64,000 nucleotides of DNA from UBA11855 sp035297385 (GCA_035297385.1 DATGZD010000136.1:1-64000); one strand, 5' to 3'; counted from the first letter of the stretch, positions 41,675 through 52,606 are shown. Translations and numbers: made by a program. Notes: generated by a model from the sequence alone, not told the origin.

Positions 41675-44248
41675 TTGAATTTGACAAGAAAAGCAGTAAC
41701 TGCAGTAATTTTGGTTCTTCTGATGGCTTCTATCACATTAGCGATGTCGGCTCAAGCACAATCCTTCCTACCCGCAGGTGTCGTGCCCACGAATCTACAA
41801 GAAGGTGGAACGGTACCTGGACCTGTACCTGCAGGCGTTACGCCTAACTTGATGGTAAAGACTCATGCTTTCCTCAGCTTCAGACCCAATCCAGTTGGTG
41901 TCGGTCAGACATTTCTGGTAAACATGTGGCTTAATCCCGCAACACACGCAAGTCGATACTTGAGTGATTACAAAGTAACGATCACAAAACCTGATGGAAA
42001 ACAAGATGTAATAACGATGGATTCATACCAAGCAGATACGACAGCATGGTTCGAATATATAGCCGATCAATTGGGCACATGGAAACTCAAGTTCGAATTT
42101 CCAGGCGGTTACTATCCATCAGGCAACTATACTGCAGATCCAGGAGCAGTCATGGGCTCTGGATACGTAAGCTTTCCACAGTCATGCTACTATGAGCCGT
42201 CTTCAACAGCAGAACAAACATTGACAGTACAGCAAGACGTGATTTACCCATGGCCGGAATCTCCTCTACCAACTGATTATTGGACAAGACCAGTACGATT
42301 CGAAAACCGTGAATGGTGGCCAATCTTAGGAAACTACCCAGGAACTGGCTGGAGCGGAGGCTGGAAAGGAATAGGTGATGTTTGGAACAGACTCTATCCT
42401 AACACAAATCCCAATTGGGGACCACGATACAATTTCCATCCATGGGTTTCAGGACCAAACACTGTACATGTTGTATGGAAACGACAAGGCGCTGTTGCTG
42501 GTCTCATAGGTGGACCGTCTGGTCCATACGGTGCAACTGGCAACCCTGGTAGTCCAAGCTTAGTCTATGCTGGAAGATGTTATCAAACCATCACTAAACC
42601 AGGTGTCGGCAGTGTTGCTCAATGCTATGATCTTAGAACTGGAGAAATATATTATGAGATACCTACTGCAAGCGGAGGCGTAACACCAAGCATTATAGCA
42701 TACACTAAGACAGGTATGTTAGAAGTACCTGGAGCTGAAGCAGGTGCACGCTTAAACGCTGAACTTATCTCGATAAGCGGCGGACAACTTATGAAAGTGA
42801 ATCCTTGGACTGGAGCCCTTAGCGTAAACGTTTCCATATCTCCGTTGACAGGTGGTGGTGGCACGTTTGTAAATCAAATAGAAGGATATGCTTTAGCTAT
42901 TCAAGACCTTGGTTCATCTGCAGGCGCAAATCGTTACCGCTTAATTAATTGGACGACAGCCGGAAGCACAAGCAACTTTACAGCGAGGATTATAAGCAAT
43001 ACAACCTATGCGATGAGTAGCTTACCCAGCCTCTATGACTTGGAATCAGGTTATGGCGCCAGCGTTTCATCAGTAACACCACCAGCGATGGGTGCATGGT
43101 ATGGAACAACCGTTTTAGGTTATAACCTGAAGACTGGACAATTGCTATGGAATAAGACAGTTGAGGATACATGCTACAGTATGATGGTGTCAGTTGCTGA
43201 TCACGGTAAAGTTGCAGCTTTAATGATGGGAGGCTACTTTATGGCATGGGATTTAGCAACAGGTAATTTAGCTTGGAAAGGTGAAGCTATGGATTATCCT
43301 TGGAGTGAACCCGCTTTTGGAGCGTACTCTATTCAATCAGCTTATGGTATGCTCTTTAGACAAGCGTATGATGGTGTGTATGCGTTTGATTGGAATGATG
43401 GACATATAGTATGGCACTACAAAGCTGTTGCTTTAAGCATGTATGAAAGTCCATATACAGATGCAAACGGCACAACCGTTTACTCATTCAATACCGGTGC
43501 AACAATCGCTGACGGAAAAATGTGGACATACAACACTGAACATACAGAAAGCTGGCCACTAACTAGAGGATGGGGCATACACTGTATTAATGTTACCACC
43601 GGAGAACTTATCTGGAAAATTGGAAATCCAATGTCTCCAGGTGCAGTCGCAGACGGATACCTAACAGCAGCGGATTCTAGAGACGGATACATGTATGTTT
43701 TTGGTAAAGGTAAAAGTGCAACTACAATTGCCGCACCTGATATTGTTGTTTCAAAGGGAACTGGCGTCGTAATAAAAGGCACTGTTCTTGATATTTCACC
43801 CGCACAGCCAAACATTCCCTGTGTATCTAAAGATTCTATGCAACGTCAAATGGAATACTTGCATCTACAGTATCCAATAGATGGTATATGGCATAATGAG
43901 ACAATTACAGGCGTTCCAGTATCCTTAACTGCCATAGCCGCAGATGGTGCAGTCGTTGATTTAGGTACAGTAACTACAGATGGATACTACGGTACATTCG
44001 AGAAAGCTTGGACACCACCAAATGAAGGAACCTATAAGATAATTGCATCATTTGCAGGTGACGATGCATACGGTAGTTCATCAGCAGCTACAGCAATATC
44101 GGTTGGTCCTGCACCAGTAACACCTGATACGGAAAATCAACAGCAACAAATTACGGTACCAGATTATACGATGACGCTTATGGTTGGATTCATTGCAGTC
44201 ATAATTGCAGTTGCTATCGCAACCGTGCTAATCCTCAGGAAAAAGTAA
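41675..44248 (+). CDS. PQQ-type beta-propeller/Ig surface protein 2
   Basis: 857 residues. Signal peptide (VTAVILVLLMASITLAMSAQ), Ig-like domain with AFLSFRPNPVGVGQTFLVNM and WFEYIADQLGTWKLKFEF, the conserved DYWTRPVRFENREWW, and a propeller with CYDLRTGEIYYEI, GYNLKTGQLLWNKT and AWDLATGNLAWKGEA. A C-terminal Ig-like domain (GTFEKAWTPPNEGTYKIIAS) and a membrane helix ending ILRKK follow. TTG start after AAAAGGAGAAAAG. No quinone-enzyme active site was identified, so a structural or binding role is as likely as catalysis. Confidence 0.9.
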   Translation: MNLTRKAVTAVILVLLMASITLAMSAQAQSFLPAGVVPTNLQEGGTVPGPVPAGVTPNLMVKTHAFLSFRPNPVGVGQTFLVNMWLNPATHASRYLSDYKVTITKPDGKQDVITMDSYQADTTAWFEYIADQLGTWKLKFEFPGGYYPSGNYTADPGAVMGSGYVSFPQSCYYEPSSTAEQTLTVQQDVIYPWPESPLPTDYWTRPVRFENREWWPILGNYPGTGWSGGWKGIGDVWNRLYPNTNPNWGPRYNFHPWVSGPNTVHVVWKRQGAVAGLIGGPSGPYGATGNPGSPSLVYAGRCYQTITKPGVGSVAQCYDLRTGEIYYEIPTASGGVTPSIIAYTKTGMLEVPGAEAGARLNAELISISGGQLMKVNPWTGALSVNVSISPLTGGGGTFVNQIEGYALAIQDLGSSAGANRYRLINWTTAGSTSNFTARIISNTTYAMSSLPSLYDLESGYGASVSSVTPPAMGAWYGTTVLGYNLKTGQLLWNKTVEDTCYSMMVSVADHGKVAALMMGGYFMAWDLATGNLAWKGEAMDYPWSEPAFGAYSIQSAYGMLFRQAYDGVYAFDWNDGHIVWHYKAVALSMYESPYTDANGTTVYSFNTGATIADGKMWTYNTEHTESWPLTRGWGIHCINVTTGELIWKIGNPMSPGAVADGYLTAADSRDGYMYVFGKGKSATTIAAPDIVVSKGTGVVIKGTVLDISPAQPNIPCVSKDSMQRQMEYLHLQYPIDGIWHNETITGVPVSLTAIAADGAVVDLGTVTTDGYYGTFEKAWTPPNEGTYKIIASFAGDDAYGSSSAATAISVGPAPVTPDTENQQQQITVPDYTMTLMVGFIAVIIAVAIATVLILRKK

Positions 44249-44567
44249 CCAACATAAAACATGAATCAAAATCTAATTTCCCTTTTTTCTTAATGCAATC
44301 TATGCCAACGTCGAATTATGTTTGAGAGAACAACAATTAATTTCTGATAGCGGGCGCTAAAAATTTGTTTTTGTTCTTCAAGTGTTATTGTGATAAATGT
44401 AGTGCGGACAAAATCGGATTGTACTTTTCCTTCTTTTGTGGTTAGGATCAGTAACATATATTTTTGATTTATTTTTGTTTGCCTTGCATTCTGCAAAACT
44501 CTCTATTTTACTCTTGAATAGACGTTTCTAGGTAAATTTTATAAAATCAATGGTTATAAGGAACTCA
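44249..44567. other. Intergenic: terminator, palindrome, promoter
   Basis: CCCTTTTTTCTT at about 44280 is a likely terminator. TAGCGGGCGCTAA (44348-44360) is a GCGC palindrome variant. TTTTATAAAATC (44537-44548) is the TATA box of surface protein 3, about 26 nt before the leader hairpin. Confidence 0.5.
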
Positions 44568-44586
44568 CGAAGCTTTTCTGGCTTCG
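44568..44586 (+). promoter_or_regulatory. Leader hairpin, surface protein 3
   Basis: CGAAGC and GCTTCG pair across a 7-nt loop, ending 26 nt before the ATG. The TATA box centre is 26 nt before the hairpin's first base, so the transcript should start with the hairpin. Confidence 0.65.
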
Positions 44587-44612
44587 AATAAACTTGAAAG
44601 GAGAAGAAAAAA

Positions 44613-47144
44613 ATGCACAATTTACAGAAATTAGCAATTGCTATTATTGTTCTTTTAATGGCTTCTATTACATTAATTACAACTGCAGTTCAACCTACTC
44701 AAGCTCAACTTGCAACAACACAACCAACAAGTGGATCCTTACCAGCTGGTGTAACTCCAGACCTCCAAATAGATACTATTCCCTTTGTTAGCTTCAGACC
44801 TAACCTCGTAGGAGTGGGTCAAACTATTCTGGTTAACTTATGGTTGCAACCAGCCACTAATGTTCAGCGACAACATATTGATGCATTAAAAGTTACACTA
44901 ACGAAACCTGATGGTACAAAAGATACAATTGGCCCACTCACTTCTTATTGCGGAGACACAACCGCTTGGTTCGAATATATAGCTGATCAAGTTGGCACAT
45001 GGAAAATTAAGTTCGACTTCTTAGGTATGTATTTCCCTGCAGGACGATACTTAAACGGGAAAATAGTAACAAACACTTCAGGTACAGGTCTTGGCTCAGT
45101 CTACTACAAACCATCAACGACCGCAGAGTATGAATTTACCGTACAACAAGACACAGTAGCTTCATGGCCTCCTGTAATGCTTCCAACCGATTATTGGACG
45201 CGTCCAATCTCACCTGAAAATAGAGAATGGTGGATTATTGGAGGTAATTATCCATTCAGTGGACCAGGAGGAGGAAACAACTGGCCGGCTAACACCAACA
45301 TTTACGGAGGCAACTATAAGTTTACACCTTACGTTCAAGCTCCGAACAGTGCTCATATTGTTTGGAAAAGGCAAGGTGCGTTAGGTGGCATTATTGGTGG
45401 ACAATTTGGAACGATGATACTTGGAAGTGGTGAAGGTACATACTCGGGGACTCCAAGCATAATATTTCAAGGAAGAGCTTACCAAACAATCACAAAACCG
45501 ATGTCTGCAACGGTCAATGGTTCCTTGCAAAGCGTAGCAACAACAGTGTTTGAATGCTATGATATACGAACAGGAGAGGTATACTGGGACTTAACTGGTA
45601 TCACTGCTCCAACAGCTATCGAAACAACATTCCGCATTCCAGTTGTTCCTGGAGCAACTCAATCTTCAGCTGGTGTTTCTCCGCCAACATTACTTGCCAT
45701 AAGTAATAGACTGATAAAATACAATGCATTTACAGGGGCTGTTACACTAAATGCTTCAATTGCTCCCTTGACATCTGGAACTTATTTCACAAACGGCTAT
45801 GCTTTAAGCGTACAGAGTCTTGGTGGCGGAAAATATTGCTTGATTAACTGGACTACAGCAGGAACAAGTGAGAGTCTTGCTTCCAGAATAATAAGCAACG
45901 TGACTTGGCCATTCAGTAGCTTAGGTACATGCGATTATGAAACAGGCGTGTCAGTAACCACTATGTCCTACACTCCGAACGCAACTGGCGTCTCTACAGA
46001 TGTGTATATTCAAGCCGTCAACATGGTAACTGGCCAGCTATTATGGAACATTTCTGCAAACGTTGGTTACCCAGTGTTCAGTGGAAGTACCGCTTGCGCC
46101 GATCATGGAAAATTTGCGGTTCGTTTTGACGATGGACATTGGCATTGTTGGGATTTGCTCTCTGGAAAGAAACTATGGGTAAGTGAAATGTCAAGTTATC
46201 CATGGGGAACATTTGGAGCCTACAACGTAGCTTCAGCCTATGGCCTGCTCTATTGGATGCAGTACGATGGTATAGTAGCCTATGACTGGGAAAACGGAGA
46301 AGTAGCATGGAAATATGAAGCACCGACAAATCCATATGAAACACCTTATACAGGCGGAAATGGAACAACTGTTAGTCCATTTTTCACAAATGCTGTAATC
46401 GCAGATGGAAAGGTTTACTCAGCGAATGGTGAGCATTCGCCGACTACGCCACTCACCAGAGGATGGAGACTTCATTGCATCAATGCAACAACTGGTACAG
46501 GCATATGGAATATAAGCGGAGGTGGCACACCAGGCGCTATCGCCGATGGTTACCTCACGTTTGACAGTAGATACACTGGCTACATGTATGTATTTGGCAA
46601 GGGCAAGAGTTCGACCACCGTAACATCGTCTCCAAAAAGCATTGCGAATGGAGCTAAAGTCTTAATCGAAGGAACTTTATTAGACCAGTCCCCAGCACAG
46701 CCAAATACTCCATGTGTAAGTAAAGATTCAATAAGTGCTCAGATGGAATACTTACACTTGCAATACCCAATCGATGGGCTCAAACATAATGTGAAGATGA
46801 CTGGTGTTCAGGTTGCTCTTACTGCAATCGACTCAAATGGTCAGGCAACTGCAATCGGTACAACTACAACCAACGCCTATTATGGTACATTCAGCTACGA
46901 GTGGACTCCACCAAAGGAAGACAAGTATACAATTATCGCAACATTCCCAGGTGATGATTCATACGGAAGTTCAGGTGCTTCAACAGCTATTTCGGTTGGT
47001 CCAGCACCATCAACACCTGATACTGGACAACAAGATATTGTGGTTCCAGATTATACTATGACTATTGTGTATGGCGTAATAGCTATCATAATTGCTGTTG
47101 TTATTTCAGTTGCTATTGCTGTCATGATACTTAGAAAACGATAG
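44613..47144 (+). CDS. PQQ-type beta-propeller/Ig surface protein 3
   Basis: 843 residues with the same plan: signal peptide (ALAIIVLLMASITLITTA-like, ending PTQAQ), PFVSFRPNLVGVGQTILVNL, DYWTRPISPENREWW, propeller repeats (CYDIRTGEVYWDLTG, AVNMVTGQLLWNIS, CWDLLSGKKLWVSE, AYDWENGEVAWKYE), C-terminal Ig-like domain (GTFSYEWTPPKEDKYTIIAT) and a membrane helix ending MILRKR. It follows protein 2 in the same direction but has its own promoter and leader hairpin. Confidence 0.9.
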   Translation: MHNLQKLAIAIIVLLMASITLITTAVQPTQAQLATTQPTSGSLPAGVTPDLQIDTIPFVSFRPNLVGVGQTILVNLWLQPATNVQRQHIDALKVTLTKPDGTKDTIGPLTSYCGDTTAWFEYIADQVGTWKIKFDFLGMYFPAGRYLNGKIVTNTSGTGLGSVYYKPSTTAEYEFTVQQDTVASWPPVMLPTDYWTRPISPENREWWIIGGNYPFSGPGGGNNWPANTNIYGGNYKFTPYVQAPNSAHIVWKRQGALGGIIGGQFGTMILGSGEGTYSGTPSIIFQGRAYQTITKPMSATVNGSLQSVATTVFECYDIRTGEVYWDLTGITAPTAIETTFRIPVVPGATQSSAGVSPPTLLAISNRLIKYNAFTGAVTLNASIAPLTSGTYFTNGYALSVQSLGGGKYCLINWTTAGTSESLASRIISNVTWPFSSLGTCDYETGVSVTTMSYTPNATGVSTDVYIQAVNMVTGQLLWNISANVGYPVFSGSTACADHGKFAVRFDDGHWHCWDLLSGKKLWVSEMSSYPWGTFGAYNVASAYGLLYWMQYDGIVAYDWENGEVAWKYEAPTNPYETPYTGGNGTTVSPFFTNAVIADGKVYSANGEHSPTTPLTRGWRLHCINATTGTGIWNISGGGTPGAIADGYLTFDSRYTGYMYVFGKGKSSTTVTSSPKSIANGAKVLIEGTLLDQSPAQPNTPCVSKDSISAQMEYLHLQYPIDGLKHNVKMTGVQVALTAIDSNGQATAIGTTTTNAYYGTFSYEWTPPKEDKYTIIATFPGDDSYGSSGASTAISVGPAPSTPDTGQQDIVVPDYTMTIVYGVIAIIIAVVISVAIAVMILRKR

Positions 47145-47164
47145 AGTAACTGTAGCTAAAAGCA

Positions 47165-47186
47165 AACATCCTCTTTTTTATTTTTC
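47165..47186 (+). terminator. U-rich terminator after surface protein 3
   Basis: ATCCTCTTTTTTATTTTTC beginning 20 nt after the stop, an archaeal-type T-tract terminator. Confidence 0.5.
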
Positions 47187-47391
47187 AGTAATCTTTAGTG
47201 AATAGAAGTCAATTTCTTTCTGGAAGAAGAAAAATCAAGTTTTTGGAAGCGTACTTTTTTTCTGTGTGATAGATGATTGCATAAGTCATTGCTTTTTCTT
47301 TTTTGTGTTTGTTTTGTTCTGATGGTTATATAGTGGTTTCTTTTGTTAACTCAAAAAAGGGGGGAATAGGGAGTGATTTGTTATTGTTATT

Positions 47392-49989
47392 TTACGATCG
47401 TTTTCTGAGTATTAACACTGTGGATATGGCAACTGCAATTACAACTACGATGCCTACACCAATAATTGTCATGATATAATCTTGTGGCAATACTTGTTCT
47501 GGAATTGTTATTTCTGCAGCGGTTGGTCCTACGGATATAACTGTTGAAGCTGATGAACTACTGTATGAATCATCGCCAGCAAATGAAGCTATGATCTTGT
47601 AATCGCCTTCTTTATCAGGAATCCAAGTCTTGGTGAATGTACCATAATAGCCGTCAGTTGTTACGGTGCCCAAGTCAGTGGATGCTCCGTCTGTACTTAT
47701 TGCCGTCAATGCAACTGGAACGCCAATAATAGTTTCGTTATGCCAAAGTCCATCAATTGGCATTTGTTTGTGTAAGTATTGCATCTGAGTAGACATCGTT
47801 TCTCTAGATACGCATGGAGTTCCTAGTTGTGCTGGAGATTGATCTAAGACTGTGCCTTCAATTACGACGCCAGTTCCCTTAGAAACAATGATTTTTGGTG
47901 CTGTGACTGTCGTTGAGCTTTTACCTTTACCAAACACATACATGTAACCATCGTAGGAATCAGCAGCTGTAAGATAACCATCAGCCACGCCACCTGCAGT
48001 TGCGGGTCCTATGATTTTCCATATCAGTTCGCCTGTGGTCGCGTTGATACAGTGAAGACCCCAGCCTCTTGTCAGTGGATAAGTAGTGGTATGTTCAGTG
48101 TTCCATGCATAGACTTTTCCATCAGCAATTATGTTGTCGCTTCGGAATGGATAAATGCCAAACTCACCCGTATGGTATGGACCTTCAAAGTCTGCAAGGG
48201 CATGAGCTTTGTATCTCCAAGCTATTTTTCCTGTATCCCAATCGAATGCGTAGATGCCATCATAGGTGGACCAAAATATCTTTCCATAAGCTGACTGTAT
48301 AGAGTATGCTCCGAAGCCGGCTTGTCCCCATGGATAGTCCATTGTTTCACTTACCCATGCCAATTTGCCAGAATTTACATCCCACGCCATGAAGTATCCA
48401 CCAACTGCACTCACACCGTGAGACATCATTACAGCAATCTTTCCATGATCAGCGACTACAGCTGAACCACTAAACTCCATCTCAGCAGATGTTACATTGC
48501 ACAACATTTGTCCAGTTTTCAAGCTATAAGTGGTAACAACTACTTGATTGTATACTCCTCCCTGAGTGGGACGAGCAGTTGTAGCTGCAATGCCTGAATT
48601 GAAATCTACCAAGTCTGGTACACTACTCATTGGCCAAGATACGTTGTTTTTAATTCGTGATGTGAAATTAGTGGAACTTCCGCGTGTAGTCCAGTTGATT
48701 AAGCGATATCTGTTTGCTCCAGCCGCGGTGCCTAAGTCTTGAACGCTTAAGGCACAAGGATCGAAATCACGTGCAAGTGAGTTCATGTAGTAGGTGCCTG
48801 ATGTCAAAGGCGAAATTGAAACGTTTGCAGTTACGGCTCCGTTTGATGGGTTGTACTTTATGAGTCTGCCTCCGCCTATGTAGATAAGACTTACCGACCA
48901 TGTTCCTGATGCTTCAGCGCCTGGAACTTCACTTGTTGTCGGACTCGCATACTCAACGTCTGTTGGTGCAGAAACATCTGTTTGTTCCCAGAACACTTCT
49001 CCCGTTCTTAAGTCATAACATTGCCACACATTTACTGGAACAGTTCGTACAGTTCCATTGACTGTTGTTGGCATCGGTTTTGTAATGGTCTGATAGCATC
49101 TTCCATTGTAGATTATTGATGGAGTACCAGGGCTACTAGTTATGCTGTATGCACCAGCCTGTCCTCCGATTAGACCAGCTGCACCAGTCGTAGTTCGTTT
49201 CCACAATATGTGAGCCGTGTTTGGTGCTTGAACCCATGGAACAAGACTGTAGCGATTACTCCAGTATGGGTTTGTGTTAGGATAGAGCTCATCCCACATA
49301 GAACCCCCTCCTACATAACCTGTGCCTGGATAGCTTCCAAGTATTGTCCACCATTCTCGATTCTCTGGAAGTACTGGTCTTGTCCAATAATCAGTTGGTA
49401 ATGGTGCTGGAGGCCATGAGGCTACCATGTTTTCTTGTACTATCAATGTTTGTTCTTTGGTGGAACTAGGTTTGTAGTAGACTTTTTCAGGAAAACTTGT
49501 CCATCCAACGGCGACTGTGGCTGCTCCTGGATAAACAGTGTAATTTCCAGCCGGGAAGTAGCCGCCTGGAAATTCAAATTTTACTTTCCAAGTACCAACC
49601 TGGTCGACGGGATATTCAAACCATGCTGTTGCATCTGCTCGGTAAGAGTTGACCTTAATCACGTCTGTTGTGCCATCTGGCTTAATGAACGTCACTGTAT
49701 AATCTTTAAGGTATTTACTTACGTGAAGTGATGGCGTAACCCATAGGTTAACTAGAATTGGTTGATTAACTCCAACTGGGTTTGGTCTAAAGCTAAGGTA
49801 TGGAACAGTATGAATTGTTACGTCAGCAGTTACACCCGCTGGTAATGGACCTGGTGTTGAGCCACCTTCTTGTGTATTCGTAGCTGGAACTTGAGCATTA
49901 ACTGTTTCAGTACTAATTAGCGCAAGAAAAGTCATCAACAGAGTCAAAATAATTACTATTGCTTTCGCCCTATTTTTTGACAAATGCAA
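47392..49989 (-). CDS. PQQ-type beta-propeller/Ig surface protein 4
   Basis: 865 residues, closest to protein 2. Signal peptide (IVIILTLLMTFLALISTE), PYLSFRPNPVGVNQPILVNL, DYWTRPVLPENREWW, propeller repeats (CYDLRTGEVFWEQT, TYSLKTGQMLCNVT, AWDVNSGKLAWVSE, AFDWDTGKIAWRYK), Ig-like domain (GTFTKTWIPDKEGDYKIIAS), and a membrane helix ending ILRKRS. Convergent with protein 3. Its leader contains an 8-bp hairpin and the shared TGACAAAATAAAAGGAG sequence. Confidence 0.9.
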   Translation of the reverse strand: MHLSKNRAKAIVIILTLLMTFLALISTETVNAQVPATNTQEGGSTPGPLPAGVTADVTIHTVPYLSFRPNPVGVNQPILVNLWVTPSLHVSKYLKDYTVTFIKPDGTTDVIKVNSYRADATAWFEYPVDQVGTWKVKFEFPGGYFPAGNYTVYPGAATVAVGWTSFPEKVYYKPSSTKEQTLIVQENMVASWPPAPLPTDYWTRPVLPENREWWTILGSYPGTGYVGGGSMWDELYPNTNPYWSNRYSLVPWVQAPNTAHILWKRTTTGAAGLIGGQAGAYSITSSPGTPSIIYNGRCYQTITKPMPTTVNGTVRTVPVNVWQCYDLRTGEVFWEQTDVSAPTDVEYASPTTSEVPGAEASGTWSVSLIYIGGGRLIKYNPSNGAVTANVSISPLTSGTYYMNSLARDFDPCALSVQDLGTAAGANRYRLINWTTRGSSTNFTSRIKNNVSWPMSSVPDLVDFNSGIAATTARPTQGGVYNQVVVTTYSLKTGQMLCNVTSAEMEFSGSAVVADHGKIAVMMSHGVSAVGGYFMAWDVNSGKLAWVSETMDYPWGQAGFGAYSIQSAYGKIFWSTYDGIYAFDWDTGKIAWRYKAHALADFEGPYHTGEFGIYPFRSDNIIADGKVYAWNTEHTTTYPLTRGWGLHCINATTGELIWKIIGPATAGGVADGYLTAADSYDGYMYVFGKGKSSTTVTAPKIIVSKGTGVVIEGTVLDQSPAQLGTPCVSRETMSTQMQYLHKQMPIDGLWHNETIIGVPVALTAISTDGASTDLGTVTTDGYYGTFTKTWIPDKEGDYKIIASFAGDDSYSSSSASTVISVGPTAAEITIPEQVLPQDYIMTIIGVGIVVVIAVAISTVLILRKRS

Positions 49990-50013
49990 TTTTCTTTTCT
50001 CCTTTTATTTTGT

Positions 50014-50034
50014 CAAAGCTTTATTCAAGCTCTG
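50014..50034 (-). promoter_or_regulatory. Leader hairpin, surface protein 4
   Basis: Minus strand: CAGAGCTT pairs with AAGCTTTG (one G-U) across a 5-nt loop. It ends 24 nt before the start codon at 49989. Confidence 0.6.
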
Positions 50035-50182
50035 CGAATCTTCAGGTATCTATTGAAGAGGCTAATTAGTTTTGTCTAAATTTGTATATTGCTGCAGAGA
50101 GAAAAATGATAGACGGTTTTAATCCGCACACTCGTTATGAAGAAAAAGAAAAAAGGAACTTGAGTCTAGGCAATTTTTGAGC

Positions 50183-52567
50183 TCAGTGTTTTCTGAGCAT
50201 CATTATGGCTAGTGCAATTGCAACTATTACTGCAATTCCTACTCCGATCACTGCATAGAGTATTGGAGTGAGATCCACAGGTTCTGTGGTTACGGCTTGG
50301 CCTGTTGAGCTTGATGTTTGCACTGTTGCATAAGTTGTTGCGGTTGAACTGCCGTACGAATTATCTCCTGCAAATGTAGCTGTTATAGTATATTGGCCTG
50401 TGCCAGGTGGCGTCCATGTGTATCCGAAAGTGCCACTCTTCGCATCGGTTGTAACGTCAGCAATATGTACGTAGGTGCCGTTAGAATCGACTGCGTTCAA
50501 TGAAACTGGGACACCAGTTATAGTTACTCCTTCGGGTATAGGTAGTTGCATATGTAAGTATTCCATCCATGGGGTCATTGAATCTTTCGACACGCATGCA
50601 GTACCCGGTTGAGCTGGAGATTGATCAAGAACAGACCCAGTTATTACCATACTTTGCCCTAAGGCTATGCCTGTTTGTGGAGCTGAAATTGTACAGGTTG
50701 TTTGTCCCTTGCTGAAGCAGTACAACATTCCATCGTATGCGTTTGCTTGGGTGAGGTAACCATCCGCAATAATTGGATAGTTTCCAGTGCCTCCGCCTCC
50801 TCCGTCACCAGGTACTTGGCAGGATATATTCCATATTTCTTCTCCTGTGATAGCATCAATGCAACTTAGTTTTCCGCCTCTATAGAGTGGAGCAGGTGGT
50901 GTATGCAGACTCATCGGTATGTAGAGTTTTCCGTCGGCGATAGCAGCTGGATGATCATAGGGCCATGTGTTATAGGGAGTTTCACCGTTTGAATTTCCTT
51001 GATTATATACCCATTTTATATGTCCAGTGTTTGAATCATAGCAGTAGACACCGTTGTAGGCAAATCCATAGAAGTTGCCGTATGCAGCAGCGGCACTGTA
51101 AGCCCAACCAAAACCATACGGATATTCAGGAGGATCACTTGTCCATATTCTCTTTCCAGTGTCGAGGTCGAAGCAATCAAAGTATCCGTTATCGTTGAGA
51201 GCAATAGTTTTTCCAAAAGCAGCAAGACATTCACCTGTGCTGTAAGCACGACCACTCATCGATGTGTTCCATAGTAAATCGCCAGTTACGAGGTCAGCGC
51301 CTCCAACCCATCCATTTAAAATGTAGTTGGCATCTCTACTCTGGAATACGCCTACTTGGCGACCTGAAGCAGAAGTACCAATACAAGTTATACCAGTGAA
51401 TGGCCATGAAACATTGTAGAGTGTCGAGGATGCTAAAGTGACTGCTCCAGTTGAGAGCATACCAATGGTGGTATTCGCAGTGTTGCCTGGACTCCAACAA
51501 ACTAAGTTATACTTGGGAACAGAAGCATTGCCATAATTTATGACAGAATAAGCAAATGGAGGAATGAGCAGGTTAGCACTTGTGAAGCCTGTTTGATTAG
51601 AGGTTATGGTTCCATACAAGGCGTTGTATTGTACAAGGTTTGAACCGATTGACATAGGAACTAGGGTTGGTCTTATTCCCTCCAAACTACCGGCTTCTGG
51701 ACGTGACATAGCATACATAAGGGCTGATATACTGCCAGCAGTAATCCAGAGTGTTTTTCCAGTGGCTAAGTCGATACAATGTACCCCGTCAGGTGCATTC
51801 ATGTAGCCTAATCCTTGAGCGATATATGAAATGCCCTGAGTGCTGATGTACTCCTGTCCGTACTTAGGGTCGCTTCCGTAGCCTCCTTGTACGCCACTTA
51901 TGCATGTTCTCATGTCCCATAGTATATGGGCAGTGTTTGGCGCTTTGGTCCACGGGTTATAGTTTACTTTAGAAGCGTTGTAGCTAGCTACAGACCAGTC
52001 TCCTGCGATGGAATACCATTCTCTGTTCTCAGAGTTTATTGGGTACTGCCAGTAGTCTGTTGGAAGAGCAGATAAGGGCCATGGATATCCTGTTAATGGT
52101 TCGGATTGTACCATGAAGTGAGTAACTGGGCTCGTGGCTGGTGGCCAAATATTTCCCATCACGTTTGCTCCAGAGAAATAGAATACCGCACTCCAGTTAC
52201 CGATCTGATCTGGAACTATGGTGAACCACATTGTTGCATCTGGAAATGAGATTCCCTCTGATTTCCAATCAAATTTGGTTCCATCAGGTTTTGTGAAAGT
52301 TATGGTATAGTTTCCAAGATATCCTAATTGTGAGTTTGGCGGTTTACTGGTGCTCGGTACTATCCATGCGTTAACTAGCAGGGTTTGACCTATACCAACG
52401 ACTGGATAGGGACTAACACTTAGGTAGGCTATTGAATTCATGGTTACTCCTGTAACAGCAGCGTTAATGGCTGGCAAACAAGGGAGCAATAGGATTGCAG
52501 TCAGCAATAGAATTAAAGCAATTGTTGTCCCAAAATTAGGTTTACTTTTTGACAATTGATTTTCCAT
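50183..52567 (-). CDS. PQQ-type beta-propeller/Ig surface protein 5
   Basis: 794 residues, the shortest member. Signal peptide (TIALILLLTAILLLPCLPAI), AYLSVSPYPVVGIGQTLLVN, DYWQYPINSENREWYSIAGD, propeller repeats (CIDLATGKTLWITAGS, GADLVTGDLLWNTS, CFDLDTGKRIWTSD, CYDSNTGHIKWVYN), C-terminal Ig-like domain (GTFGYTWTPPGTGQYTITAT) and a membrane helix ending MMLRKH. It groups with protein 1 (NREWYxIxGDW). Its ATG follows GAAAGGAGAA. Confidence 0.9.
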   Translation of the reverse strand: MENQLSKSKPNFGTTIALILLLTAILLLPCLPAINAAVTGVTMNSIAYLSVSPYPVVGIGQTLLVNAWIVPSTSKPPNSQLGYLGNYTITFTKPDGTKFDWKSEGISFPDATMWFTIVPDQIGNWSAVFYFSGANVMGNIWPPATSPVTHFMVQSEPLTGYPWPLSALPTDYWQYPINSENREWYSIAGDWSVASYNASKVNYNPWTKAPNTAHILWDMRTCISGVQGGYGSDPKYGQEYISTQGISYIAQGLGYMNAPDGVHCIDLATGKTLWITAGSISALMYAMSRPEAGSLEGIRPTLVPMSIGSNLVQYNALYGTITSNQTGFTSANLLIPPFAYSVINYGNASVPKYNLVCWSPGNTANTTIGMLSTGAVTLASSTLYNVSWPFTGITCIGTSASGRQVGVFQSRDANYILNGWVGGADLVTGDLLWNTSMSGRAYSTGECLAAFGKTIALNDNGYFDCFDLDTGKRIWTSDPPEYPYGFGWAYSAAAAYGNFYGFAYNGVYCYDSNTGHIKWVYNQGNSNGETPYNTWPYDHPAAIADGKLYIPMSLHTPPAPLYRGGKLSCIDAITGEEIWNISCQVPGDGGGGGTGNYPIIADGYLTQANAYDGMLYCFSKGQTTCTISAPQTGIALGQSMVITGSVLDQSPAQPGTACVSKDSMTPWMEYLHMQLPIPEGVTITGVPVSLNAVDSNGTYVHIADVTTDAKSGTFGYTWTPPGTGQYTITATFAGDNSYGSSTATTYATVQTSSSTGQAVTTEPVDLTPILYAVIGVGIAVIVAIALAIMMLRKH

Positions 52568-52585
52568 TCTCCTTTCATTTTATTA

Positions 52586-52606
52586 CAAAACTTAGAACAA
52601 GCTTTG
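52586..52606 (-). promoter_or_regulatory. Leader hairpin, surface protein 5
   Basis: Minus strand: CAAAGCTT pairs with AAGTTTTG (one G-U) across a 5-nt loop, ending 18 nt before the start codon. TTAAAAAC at 52632-52639 is a possible TATA box. Confidence 0.6.
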